This document shows, piece by piece, positions 15,227 through 22,323 of a stretch of DNA of 31,119 bases. Each line of letters opens with the position of its first letter. Position 1 is the first letter of the stretch. The notes beneath the pieces are model-generated. The model had not been told where the DNA came from. It ran no database searches and worked only from the letters and a program-made list of their open reading frames with translations. A program made the translations under genes and the position numbers. Location of the stretch: the NCBI GenBank assembly GCA_046732795.1, contig JBKPNV010000099.1:1-31119 (forward strand). The letters are read 5' to 3'. Origin of the DNA: Gp6-AA40 sp046732795 (GTDB taxonomy: Bacteria > Acidobacteriota > Vicinamibacteria > Vicinamibacterales > UBA2999).

Positions 15227-17782
15227 ATGCCGCCGGAACCTACCGAGGCGATGCTGTCCCCCTTCCAAGTTGACCATCTCGCCCGGGGCCTGGCGTCGCA
15301 GGGTGGCGACCCGGCGCTCGCGCTCGTGCTCGACCGGCTGACCGGCGGTGCCCTCGAACGTCCCGATTCGCCTGATGCGTGGGTCACGGCAGTACGTCGC
15401 CTTCCGGCCCGTGAAGCGCAATTTGGTGACGAGGTCGGCGGCGTCGACGAGCGGCTCCGAGCCGTCCTGCGCGAACGCGGCATTCAAGGCTTCTATACGC
15501 ACCAGACCACGGCGATCGACCATGCCTTGAGTCGCCGCCACGTCGTCATCACGACGCCGACAGCATCGGGCAAGACGCTCTGCTACAACGCACCTGTCCT
15601 CAGCACGGTGCTCAAGGACCCATCAGCGCGTGCGTTGTACATGTTCCCGACCAAGGCCCTCGCGCAGGATCAACTCGCGGAGTTGCACGAGCTGTCCGAT
15701 CAGCTGTCGCGCAGGAACGACCGTGAAATCGGCGTCTTCACGTATGACGGCGACACGCCGCAAGATGCCAGGCGCGCTATCCGCGGCCGTGCGCACATCG
15801 TCCTCAGCAACCCTGACATGGTGCACTCGGGGATCCTTCCGCATCATCCCCGCTGGGCCAAGCTGTTCGAGAATCTCCAGTTCGTCATTATCGACGAGTT
15901 GCACGCCTATCGCGGCGTCTTTGGCAGTCATCTGACAAATGTACTGAGACGTCTGCGGCGCATTTGCCAGCATTACGGCTCGAATCCGACGTTCATCTGT
16001 TCGTCTGCCACGATCGCCAATCCGCGTGAGCTGGCGGAGGCGCTCGTCGAACGCCCATTCGAATTGGTCTCCGAGAGCGGCGCGCCGCGCGGCGAGAAGT
16101 GGTTCCTGTTCGTGAATCCGCCAGTCGTGAACCAGCAACTCGGGATCCGGCGATCGTACCTGGCCGAGACTCGCCGCCTTGCGGCCGAGTTCCTGAAGCG
16201 GAGACTTCAGGTCATCGTCTTCGCGCAAAGCCGGTTGTCGACCGAAATTTTGACGACGTATATCAAAGATGATTTCGACCCTTCGACAAGCTCAGGGTCG
16301 CCACGAGCGATGTCGAGGGGCGAAGAACCTCCGGGCATACGCGATCAGATTCGCGGTTACCGCGGAGGATATCTGCCGCAGCGCCGCCGTGAGATCGAAA
16401 AGGGGCTACGCGAGGGCAGCGTACGCGCCGTCATCTCAACCAACGCGCTGGAGCTCGGTATAGACATTGGCGCGCTCGATGCGTGCGTGATGGCAGGCTA
16501 TCCGGGCACGATCGCCGCGACGTGGCAGCGCGCCGGTCGCGCCGGTCGTCGAACCGGCCGTTCGGCGGCGGTTCTCGTGGCGAGCAGCGCGCCGCTCGAC
16601 CAGTTTGTGGTCCGCAACCCATCGTATTTCTTCGATGCGGCACCGGAACATGCGCTCATCAACCCGGACAACCTGCACATCCTCGTCGATCACGTGAAGT
16701 GCGCCGCGTTCGAGCTCCCGTTCACGACATCGGAGAAGTACGGACGCCATGACGTGCAGGAAGTACTGGGCGTGCTCGAGGAGAGTGGCTTTCTCCACCG
16801 CGCCGACGCCGACGATGGCGAGGGTATCTGGCAATGGACCAACGAATCGTATCCGGCCGATGCGGTCAGCCTCAGATCGATCTCGTCGGACAATTTCGTC
16901 GTTGTCGACACGACGAATGGATCCGACGTCATCGGGGAGACGAGCTTCACGAGCGGCCCGTCGACGCTGCACGAGAAAGCGATCTATCTCGTCGAGGGAG
17001 CGCTATATCAAGTCGAGAAGCTCGATTTCGACGGGCGCAAGGCGTACGTGCGGCGTATCGATTGCGATTACTACACCGACGCGATCACCTACAGCAAGGT
17101 CACCGTGCTGGAAACGTTCGCGACCAACTCAGACGTACTATCCGGCATGAGCCGGACCGGGACGAACTCAGACGTAGTGTCCGGCGTCAGCCGGACGAGG
17201 ACGGCTTCGCACGGCGAGGTTCACGTCTCGTCTCGTGTCGTCGGCTTCAAGAAGATCAAGTTCTACACCAATGAGAACGTGGGCTCGGGCGAGCTCGATC
17301 TTCCCGAACAGCAGATGCACACGACGGCATACTGGCTGACGGTGCCCGCGAGGGTGATGGCGGCGCTGCCATTTGCGCCCGATGACCGCCGTGACGGTGT
17401 CGTGGGATTGTCGTTCGCGATGCGTCAGATTGCTCAACTACTGCTGATGTGCGATCGGCAGGACATCGGGATCTCGATCGGCAGCGGAAACGAGGGCGAC
17501 AGCCCGGATCTCACGAGAACCGGCGAACCGGTGACGTTGTCCGACGAGCCGCGTATTTTCATCTACGACAACTATCCCGGGGGAATCGGCTTCAGCGAGC
17601 CGTTGTTTGCGATGGACGATGAGCTGCGCCGTCGCACGCGCGAGCTTATTGCCGGCTGTGAGTGCAAGAACGGATGCCCCACATGTGTGGGGCCGATCGG
17701 GAACACCGGTCCACTTGCCAAGACGGTTGCCCTGCGGATTCTCGATCTGATCGGCGCGCAGATTCCGGAGTTGCCGTCGTGA
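15227..17782 (+). CDS. mrfA: DEAD/DEAH-box helicase with DUF1998 zinc cluster, MrfA/YprA-like
   Basis: This 851-residue superfamily 2 helicase has Walker A TPTASGKT (110-117), DELH box (223-226), motif III SAT (260-262), a second RecA domain with TNALELGIDIG and QRAGRAGRR, and a C-terminal DUF1998-type four-cysteine cluster CECKNGCPTC (811-820). This order matches Bacillus subtilis MrfA (YprA) and fungal Hrq1-like helicases, which act in mitomycin-type lesion repair. The next gene overlaps its stop codon and encodes the partner nuclease type, which strengthens the call. Two stretches look foreign: residues about 351-366 and 634-659 are translated from dispersed repeat elements inserted in frame. 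The core motifs are intact, so it is probably functional. The symbol is assigned by homology and context. Confidence 0.93.
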   Translation: MPPEPTEAMLSPFQVDHLARGLASQGGDPALALVLDRLTGGALERPDSPDAWVTAVRRLPAREAQFGDEVGGVDERLRAVLRERGIQGFYTHQTTAIDHALSRRHVVITTPTASGKTLCYNAPVLSTVLKDPSARALYMFPTKALAQDQLAELHELSDQLSRRNDREIGVFTYDGDTPQDARRAIRGRAHIVLSNPDMVHSGILPHHPRWAKLFENLQFVIIDELHAYRGVFGSHLTNVLRRLRRICQHYGSNPTFICSSATIANPRELAEALVERPFELVSESGAPRGEKWFLFVNPPVVNQQLGIRRSYLAETRRLAAEFLKRRLQVIVFAQSRLSTEILTTYIKDDFDPSTSSGSPRAMSRGEEPPGIRDQIRGYRGGYLPQRRREIEKGLREGSVRAVISTNALELGIDIGALDACVMAGYPGTIAATWQRAGRAGRRTGRSAAVLVASSAPLDQFVVRNPSYFFDAAPEHALINPDNLHILVDHVKCAAFELPFTTSEKYGRHDVQEVLGVLEESGFLHRADADDGEGIWQWTNESYPADAVSLRSISSDNFVVVDTTNGSDVIGETSFTSGPSTLHEKAIYLVEGALYQVEKLDFDGRKAYVRRIDCDYYTDAITYSKVTVLETFATNSDVLSGMSRTGTNSDVVSGVSRTRTASHGEVHVSSRVVGFKKIKFYTNENVGSGELDLPEQQMHTTAYWLTVPARVMAALPFAPDDRRDGVVGLSFAMRQIAQLLLMCDRQDIGISIGSGNEGDSPDLTRTGEPVTLSDEPRIFIYDNYPGGIGFSEPLFAMDDELRRRTRELIAGCECKNGCPTCVGPIGNTGPLAKTVALRILDLIGAQIPELPS
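16277..16325. repeat. REP-like CCCTTCGAC...GCTCAGGG element inside the helicase gene
   Basis: CCCTTCGACAAGCTCAGGG occupies 16279-16297. CCCTTCGACA (16279-16288) pairs in 9 of 10 positions with TGTCGAGGGG (16311-16320), with GCTC/GAGC inside, so the element forms a long hairpin. It is translated as DPSTSSGSPRAMSRGEE, which falls between the helicase segments TTYIKDDF and IRGYRGGYLP. The family shares its ends with the element at 28122-28147. Confidence 0.8.
17126..17196. repeat. Tandem 39-base duplication of the GTCCGGC/GCCGGAC repeat inside the helicase gene
   Basis: Units at 17126-17157 and 17165-17196 are nearly identical (AACTCAGACGTA, then TCCGGC, three to four variable bases, GCCGGAC) and start exactly 39 bases apart, keeping the frame. 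They encode NSDVLSGMSRTGT and NSDVVSGVSRTRT. Each unit carries an internal TCCGGC/GCCGGA palindrome. Related copies lie at 601-631 and 9921-9957. Confidence 0.85.
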
Positions 17783-19020
17783 GCTCGATCGCCGATCGCC
17801 TGCGTGGGATTGTTCGTCCCGGCATGAATGGCGGGTCTATAAGGCAAGACCCGCCAGGTCCGTTGGACCCGGCCGGCGATCCCGCGGAGATTCTCGACGG
17901 CGAGTGGAGGCAGTCAGGATCGCATCGCTTTCTCGTCGTCGATCGCAGCTACTCGCCCGGCCATCGGCACGGATCGATTTCGATCGCCGATAGCCTGCCT
18001 CCTGCTGAAGGCTGGTCGAGGCTTGGCCTGCTCGCTGGAGCGTCCTGTGGACGGCGCCTGCTCTTCGTCGATCTCGAGACCACCGGCATTGCGGGCGGGG
18101 CAGGCAGCTATGCATTTCTCGTCGGATGCGCCTGGTTCGATCCTGGCCGCTTTCATGTGCGCCAGTTTCTGCTTTCGAGCTTTGCGGCCGAACGCGCTCT
18201 GCTCGAAGCAGTCAGAGAGGTTGCCGGTGACGTCGATGCCCTCGTCACTTACAACGGCAAATCGTTCGACCTTCCGCTCATCGAGACTCGTTACGCTCTG
18301 AACCGGTTGCCGACTCCGTTTGCCGAGATGCCGCACGTCGACATGCTCCACCACGCCAGGCGACTGTGGCACGGTCATGACGAAGGGCATCGTCTCAGCC
18401 GTCTCGAGTCTTTCCTGCTCGGTCACGAACGCGAGGGCGATGTTCCCGGATTCGAGATCCCATCACGCTATTTCCAGTTCGTGCGGACGGGCGACGCACG
18501 GCCGCTCGATGCGGTGCTCGAACACAATCGACGCGACCTGCTGTCGCTTGCGTTGCTGACCGCGAGAGCCGCGCAGCTACTGGACGAAGGAGTGACAGCG
18601 GCCACCACTGCGCGCGAGGCGCTCGGGATCGGCCGCCTGTACGAACGGTCAGGAATGACCGCTGATGCGCTCGCCTGTTACGCGAGGGCGGCGGACATGG
18701 GGCCGGGCGTGTGCGCGGAGGCGCTGTATGCGCACGCGTTGTTGTTGCGCCGCATCCGCCATTACGCCGCAGCGGCCGACGTGTGGCAGCGTCTGCTCGA
18801 CGTGGGCGATTGTCCGCCGCGACTGGAACGGGAAGCCGCCCAGGCTCTGGCCGTGCACCACGAGCATCGGCTGCGAAGCCTGCTATCGGCGCGCACCCTC
18901 GCGATGCGGTCGCTCCAGCTTGATGCGACGGTCGCGCGCCGCGATGCGATTGAACACAGGCTCGCGCGGCTCGATCGCAAGATAGCTCGAGTCGAGCCGG
19001 CATCGCTTTCACTGTTTTGA
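17779..19020 (+). CDS. mrfB: DEDDh exonuclease, MrfB/YprB-like (RNase H-like fold)
   Basis: This 413-residue protein has a YprB-type nuclease domain at about residues 93-260. The DEDDh residues are all visible: Asp98 and Glu100 (FVDLETTG), Asp164 (YNGKSFDLPLIETR), His249 and Asp253 (HNRRD). HVDMLHHARRLW and the RLSRLESFLLG segment are also family-like. The C-terminal part (about 285-400) is helical with TPR-like spacing. GTG 17779 overlaps the helicase stop codon (GTGA), so the two are translationally coupled, as expected for the MrfA/MrfB pair in which the helicase and exonuclease cooperate in excision of damaged DNA. A longer frame from 17662 overlaps the helicase gene and is rejected. Function is by homology and context. 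Confidence 0.92.
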   Translation: MSSIADRLRGIVRPGMNGGSIRQDPPGPLDPAGDPAEILDGEWRQSGSHRFLVVDRSYSPGHRHGSISIADSLPPAEGWSRLGLLAGASCGRRLLFVDLETTGIAGGAGSYAFLVGCAWFDPGRFHVRQFLLSSFAAERALLEAVREVAGDVDALVTYNGKSFDLPLIETRYALNRLPTPFAEMPHVDMLHHARRLWHGHDEGHRLSRLESFLLGHEREGDVPGFEIPSRYFQFVRTGDARPLDAVLEHNRRDLLSLALLTARAAQLLDEGVTAATTAREALGIGRLYERSGMTADALACYARAADMGPGVCAEALYAHALLLRRIRHYAAAADVWQRLLDVGDCPPRLEREAAQALAVHHEHRLRSLLSARTLAMRSLQLDATVARRDAIEHRLARLDRKIARVEPASLSLF

Positions 19021-19108
19021 AGTGAAATCGAAATCGTAGCGCGCAGGCTTCAGCTGGGCGTGGGCCGGGGTTGAAGCCCCCCGCGCCACGAGCTCTCTAC
19101 TGCTGGAG

Positions 19109-19411
19109 TTATGCCGAGGCGGATGCCTTCGCGGTCTTGGTGGGAGTCTTCTTGGTCCCAGTAGCCTTGCTGGCTTTGACCGCTTTGGCGGCTGTCTTGC
19201 GCTGCTCTGACGTCTGCGCTCCGAACTTCTTGGTGAACCGCTCGACTCGACCCTCGGTATCGATGAGCTTCTGTCGACCGGTAAAGAAGGGATGGCACGC
19301 GGAGCAGATTTCCAGGTGCAACTCCGGTTTGGTCGACCGCGTCTTGAACGTGTTTCCGCAGGCACAACGGACCTCGACCACCTGGTACTTGGGATGGATA
19401 CCTTCCTTCAC
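19109..19411 (-). CDS. rpmE: 50S ribosomal protein L31, zinc-binding form with extended tail
   Basis: L31 sits on the 50S subunit and bridges to the 30S. The 100-residue product begins with the canonical MKEGIHPKY pattern from a GTG at 19411, with AAAAGGAG five bases upstream, so the 15 extra residues of the longer frame are not used. Four zinc ligands, Cys16, Cys18, Cys36 and Cys39 (CACGNTF, CSACHPFF), mark the C+ type. The fold ends near RVERFTKKFG. The last 35 residues are a Lys/Ala/Thr-rich tail (AAKAVKASKATGTKKTPTKT) longer than usual for L31. It is the last gene of the tig-to-rpmE block and lies three genes after rho; a rho-rpmE neighbourhood is also known in Bacillus. It is convergent with the exonuclease gene. 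Confidence 0.95.
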   Translation of the reverse strand: MKEGIHPKYQVVEVRCACGNTFKTRSTKPELHLEICSACHPFFTGRQKLIDTEGRVERFTKKFGAQTSEQRKTAAKAVKASKATGTKKTPTKTAKASASA

Positions 19412-19500
19412 GGCCACTCCTTTTGGAACTGCGCGAAACATCAATTTTACCAGCAAGGACCCCGGGTGTCATTCCCTCGCCTTCCCTTTTAGACGCGCTG

Positions 19501-20187
19501 TCAGCCGATCCGGTGCCGTATCAGCACCCAGAGGGCAACCAGGCCGTCCCTCCACGTGATCTTCTTGCCTTCGTCATAGCCGCGGCCGTCGTAAGTGATC
19601 GGCACCTCGTAGACACGGTAATCACGCTTGAAGATTTTGGCCGTAATTTCGGGCTCGATGCCGAAGCCGTCGGACTGCAGGTCGAGGCCGTCGAGGACCT
19701 CGCGGCGCATCACCTTGTAGCAGGTTTCCATGTCCGACAGCATCGTGTTGTAGAGGATGTTCGTAATCAGTGTCAGCAGCTGATTCCCGAGATAGTGCGT
19801 GAACAGGAATACGCGATGCTGTCCAAGGAATCGTGATCCATAGACGACGTCTGCCCGCCCTTCGATGATGAGCTGAGCCAGGTGGGGTAACTCCTCGGGT
19901 GAGTATTCGAGGTCGGCGTCCTGAATCGCGACGATCTCGCCGGTGACCGCGGCGAACCCGCGTCTGAGGGCGGCACCCTTGCCCTGATTGTGCGACTGGA
20001 GCAGGAGCGTGAACCCGAACTGTTTCTGCAATTCGCCCAGGTGGGGCCGCGTGCCATCGGTGGAGCAGTCGTCTACGACGACGAGTTCCACGCGCATCGG
20101 GATGGCCATCACACGCGAAACGATCTCGTCGATGGTCTCCCGCTCGTTGTACACGGGCATCACCACCGAGAGGACCGGCGAGTGCAT
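19501..20187 (-). CDS. Family 2 glycosyltransferase (dolichyl-phosphate mannose synthase-like)
   Basis: This 228-residue GT-A enzyme transfers a sugar from a nucleotide donor, probably to a polyprenyl phosphate. The start SVVMPVYNERETIDEIV, the VVVDDCSTDGT motif (37-46), NQGKGAALRRGF and the metal-binding DAD (90-92, AIQDADLEYSPEEL) are family signatures, followed by VYGSRF and the DMETCYKVMRREVL acceptor loop. No C-terminal membrane helices are present, so it is the short DPM1-like type. ATG 20187 gives the usual N-terminus. A GTG at 20238 adds 17 basic residues but lies within an inverted repeat. It sits between rho and rpmE on the same strand, so cotranscription is likely but a functional link is not obvious. 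Confidence 0.93.
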   Translation of the reverse strand: MHSPVLSVVMPVYNERETIDEIVSRVMAIPMRVELVVVDDCSTDGTRPHLGELQKQFGFTLLLQSHNQGKGAALRRGFAAVTGEIVAIQDADLEYSPEELPHLAQLIIEGRADVVYGSRFLGQHRVFLFTHYLGNQLLTLITNILYNTMLSDMETCYKVMRREVLDGLDLQSDGFGIEPEITAKIFKRDYRVYEVPITYDGRGYDEGKKITWRDGLVALWVLIRHRIG

Positions 20188-20230
20188 AGCCGTCCTGATC
20201 CCGTGTCGACGACGTGGAGGCTGGCCGGAG

Positions 20231-20272
20231 TCGTTCACACGTGTCCGTTGTGAACGATAAATCCTAGGATTT
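20231..20272. terminator. Inverted repeat and palindrome at the rho 3' end, possible attenuator
   Basis: TCGTTCACA (20231-20239) and TGTGAACGA (20249-20257) are perfect 9-base arms around a 9-base loop. Next to them AAATCCTAGGATTT (20259-20272) is a perfect 14-base palindrome containing the TAG stop codon of rho. Both lie between rho and the glycosyltransferase start. No T-run follows, so the terminator role is uncertain and a protein-binding site is also possible. Confidence 0.45.
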
Positions 20273-21679
20273 GCCTGAAGCCATTGCTGCGAGGAACTCG
20301 CCGTTCGTCTTCGTCTTCCCCATCTTCGACAGCAGCAGTTCCATCGCCTCGCTGGGTGATAGCGGCGTCAAAACCTTGCGGAGCACCCAGACGCGATTCA
20401 GTTCCTCTTTCTGAAGCAGCAGTTCTTCTTTTCGGGTGCCGCTCTTGGTGATGTCGATCGAGGGGAACACACGACGATCCGTCAGCTTGCGATCGAGGTG
20501 TATTTCCGAATTACCGGTGCCCTTGAACTCTTCGAAGATCACTTCGTCCATTCGCGAGCCAGTATCGACCAGCGCCGTGGCGACGATGGTCAGCGAGCCG
20601 CCTTCCTCGATGTTGCGAGCGGCGCCAAAGAACCGCTTCGGTCGCTGCAGCGCGTTGCTGTCCACGCCGCCCGAGAGGACCTTGCCCGATGCCGGAACGA
20701 TCGTGTTGTAGGCTCGGGCGAGGCGCGTGATCGAGTCGAGCAGGATCACGACGTCCTTCTTGTGCTCGACCAGCCGCTTGGCTTTCTCGATCACCATTTC
20801 GGCGACTTGCACGTGGCGCTGGGCGGGCTCGTCGAAGGTCGAGGAGATGACCTCCCCGCGCACGGAGCGCTGCATGTCGGTGACTTCTTCAGGCCGCTCG
20901 TCGATGAGCAGCACGATCAGGTACACCTCGGGGTGATTCTTCGTGATGCTGTTGGCGATGCTTTGAAGCAGCATCGTCTTGCCGGTGCGCGGCGGGGCGA
21001 CGATCAGGCCGCGCTGCCCCTTGCCGAGCGGCGTCAGCAGATCCATGACGCGACCGGAGAGGTTCTCGGAGTCGGTCTCGAGGCTGATTTTCTGTGCCGG
21101 GTAGAGCGGCGTCAGGTTCTCGAAGAAGATTTTCTCTTTCGTCTTCTCCGGTGGCTCGAAATTGATGGCCTCGACCTTGATCAGCGCGAAGTAGCGTTCG
21201 CCGTCCTTGGGTGGCCGGATGACGCCGGAGACCGTGTCGCCGGTGTGCAGGTCGAACTTGCGAATCTGCGACGGCGATACATAAATGTCATCGGGGCCAG
21301 GCAGATAGTTGTAATCGGGAGCGCGCAGGAAACCGAATCCATCGGGAAGAGTTTCGAGCACACCCTCGGAGAAGACGTTGCCGCTCTTCTCGGCGCGCAC
21401 GCGGAGGATCTCGAAGATCAGCTCCTGCTTGCGCATGCCGGTCGCGCCCGCGATCTCCAGCTCCTTGGCAATCTTGGTGAGGGAAGAGATGCTCATCTCC
21501 TTCATCGCCGAGAGCGAGATTGTCTGCGCGGGAGCGGCCTGAGCGGGGGCGGCCTGAGCGGGAGGCTGGGCGGCGGATTGGGCGCCTCCCTTCTCCTTTT
21601 CTTTTTCCTTTTCAGGTGGGGGGGCGGTGGCGGTGCCTACGCCGCCGTTTGGTTTGGCAGGCTTGCGATCATCTTCCAC
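20264..21679 (-). CDS. rho: Transcription termination factor Rho
   Basis: Rho is the hexameric RNA helicase that ends transcription of untranslated RNA. The 471-residue product has the Rho N-terminal helical domain (about 59-95, LTKIAKELEIAGATGMRKQEL), the cold-shock-like RNA-binding domain (about 105-180, LPDGFGFLRAPDYNYLPGPDDIYV), the P-loop APPRTGKT (228-235), the Q-loop/RNA-binding region, and VILLDSITRLARAYN. The first 55 residues are a disordered extension (EKEKEKEKGGAQ, then PPAQAAPAQAAPAQ) encoded partly by a 29-base polypurine tract (21585-21613). The start at GTG 21679 overlaps the end of engB by 43 bases. A shorter start near residue 59 cannot be excluded. It is part of the minus-strand housekeeping block. 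Confidence 0.97.
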   Translation of the reverse strand: MEDDRKPAKPNGGVGTATAPPPEKEKEKEKGGAQSAAQPPAQAAPAQAAPAQTISLSAMKEMSISSLTKIAKELEIAGATGMRKQELIFEILRVRAEKSGNVFSEGVLETLPDGFGFLRAPDYNYLPGPDDIYVSPSQIRKFDLHTGDTVSGVIRPPKDGERYFALIKVEAINFEPPEKTKEKIFFENLTPLYPAQKISLETDSENLSGRVMDLLTPLGKGQRGLIVAPPRTGKTMLLQSIANSITKNHPEVYLIVLLIDERPEEVTDMQRSVRGEVISSTFDEPAQRHVQVAEMVIEKAKRLVEHKKDVVILLDSITRLARAYNTIVPASGKVLSGGVDSNALQRPKRFFGAARNIEEGGSLTIVATALVDTGSRMDEVIFEEFKGTGNSEIHLDRKLTDRRVFPSIDITKSGTRKEELLLQKEELNRVWVLRKVLTPLSPSEAMELLLSKMGKTKTNGEFLAAMASGKS

Positions 21680-22230
21680 AGTTCGTCCAGTCCTTCGCCG
21701 GTGCGCGCTGAAACCAGTGCCACCGGCATTTCAAATACGTTTTCCATTTCACGAACATGACGCACGCGCTCTGCCTGCGTCAGCTTGTCCACTTTTGTCG
21801 CCACAACCGCGCGCGCGCACGACTGAGACACCAGCCATTGCCACGCGCTCAAATCTGACGAGAGACCCGGATGACGCGCGTCCACGAGCAACAAGACGGC
21901 CCGTTGCCCGGAACGCCCGAAGAATGCGTCCGTCACCTGACTGAACTCCGTCTCCCCTTCGCCTGGCCGAGAGGCCCGCGCGTATCCGTACCCGGGCAGA
22001 TCCACCAGGTAACAGGCTGGCATCGAGCCACGTCGAACGCGATAGATGTTGGCCAATCTCGTCTTGCCCGGCATGGCGCTGGTCCGCGCCAACGGCTGGC
22101 GAACGAGTGCATTGATCAGGCTCGACTTGCCGACATTCGACCGTCCGACCAAAGCCACTTCCGGCAACCGGTCACGCGGGAAATCGGCGGCACCGGCAGC
22201 GCTCGTGACAAACTCCGCGACTATCTGCAC
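21637..22230 (-). CDS. engB: Ribosome biogenesis GTP-binding protein EngB (YsxC/YihA)
   Basis: This essential-type GTPase helps assemble the 50S subunit. The 197-residue product has G1 GRSNVGKSS (29-37), the switch MPGKTR (53-58), G3 DLPGYG (77-82), G4 TKVD (145-148) and G5 SAR (174-176). GTG 22230 gives the usual short start (VQIVAEFVTSA). The frame is open to a GTG at 22293, but that adds a low-complexity leader containing two CTGGCTCT words and is less likely. It follows lon by 93 bases, matching the lonA-ysxC order of Bacillus, and overlaps the start of rho. Confidence 0.96.
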   Translation of the reverse strand: MQIVAEFVTSAAGAADFPRDRLPEVALVGRSNVGKSSLINALVRQPLARTSAMPGKTRLANIYRVRRGSMPACYLVDLPGYGYARASRPGEGETEFSQVTDAFFGRSGQRAVLLLVDARHPGLSSDLSAWQWLVSQSCARAVVATKVDKLTQAERVRHVREMENVFEMPVALVSARTGEGLDELWKMIASLPNQTAA

Positions 22231-22323
22231 CTGGCTCTTTGCTTCGGTTCTGGCTCTGGGCTTTGGGCCTATGCATGCAAGTACACGGCCCACGGCCTCG
22301 AGCCTGTGAGCCGAAAGCCTTGG

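Noticed and set aside
19067..19080. GGGGTTGAAGCCCC as a terminator between the exonuclease and rpmE genes
   Set aside because: The stem is only four pairs, no T-run follows on either strand, and it could not be supported as a terminator.
20498..21760. Plus-strand open frame of 420 codons
   Set aside because: It is antisense to rho; the coding-strand protein is unmistakably Rho.
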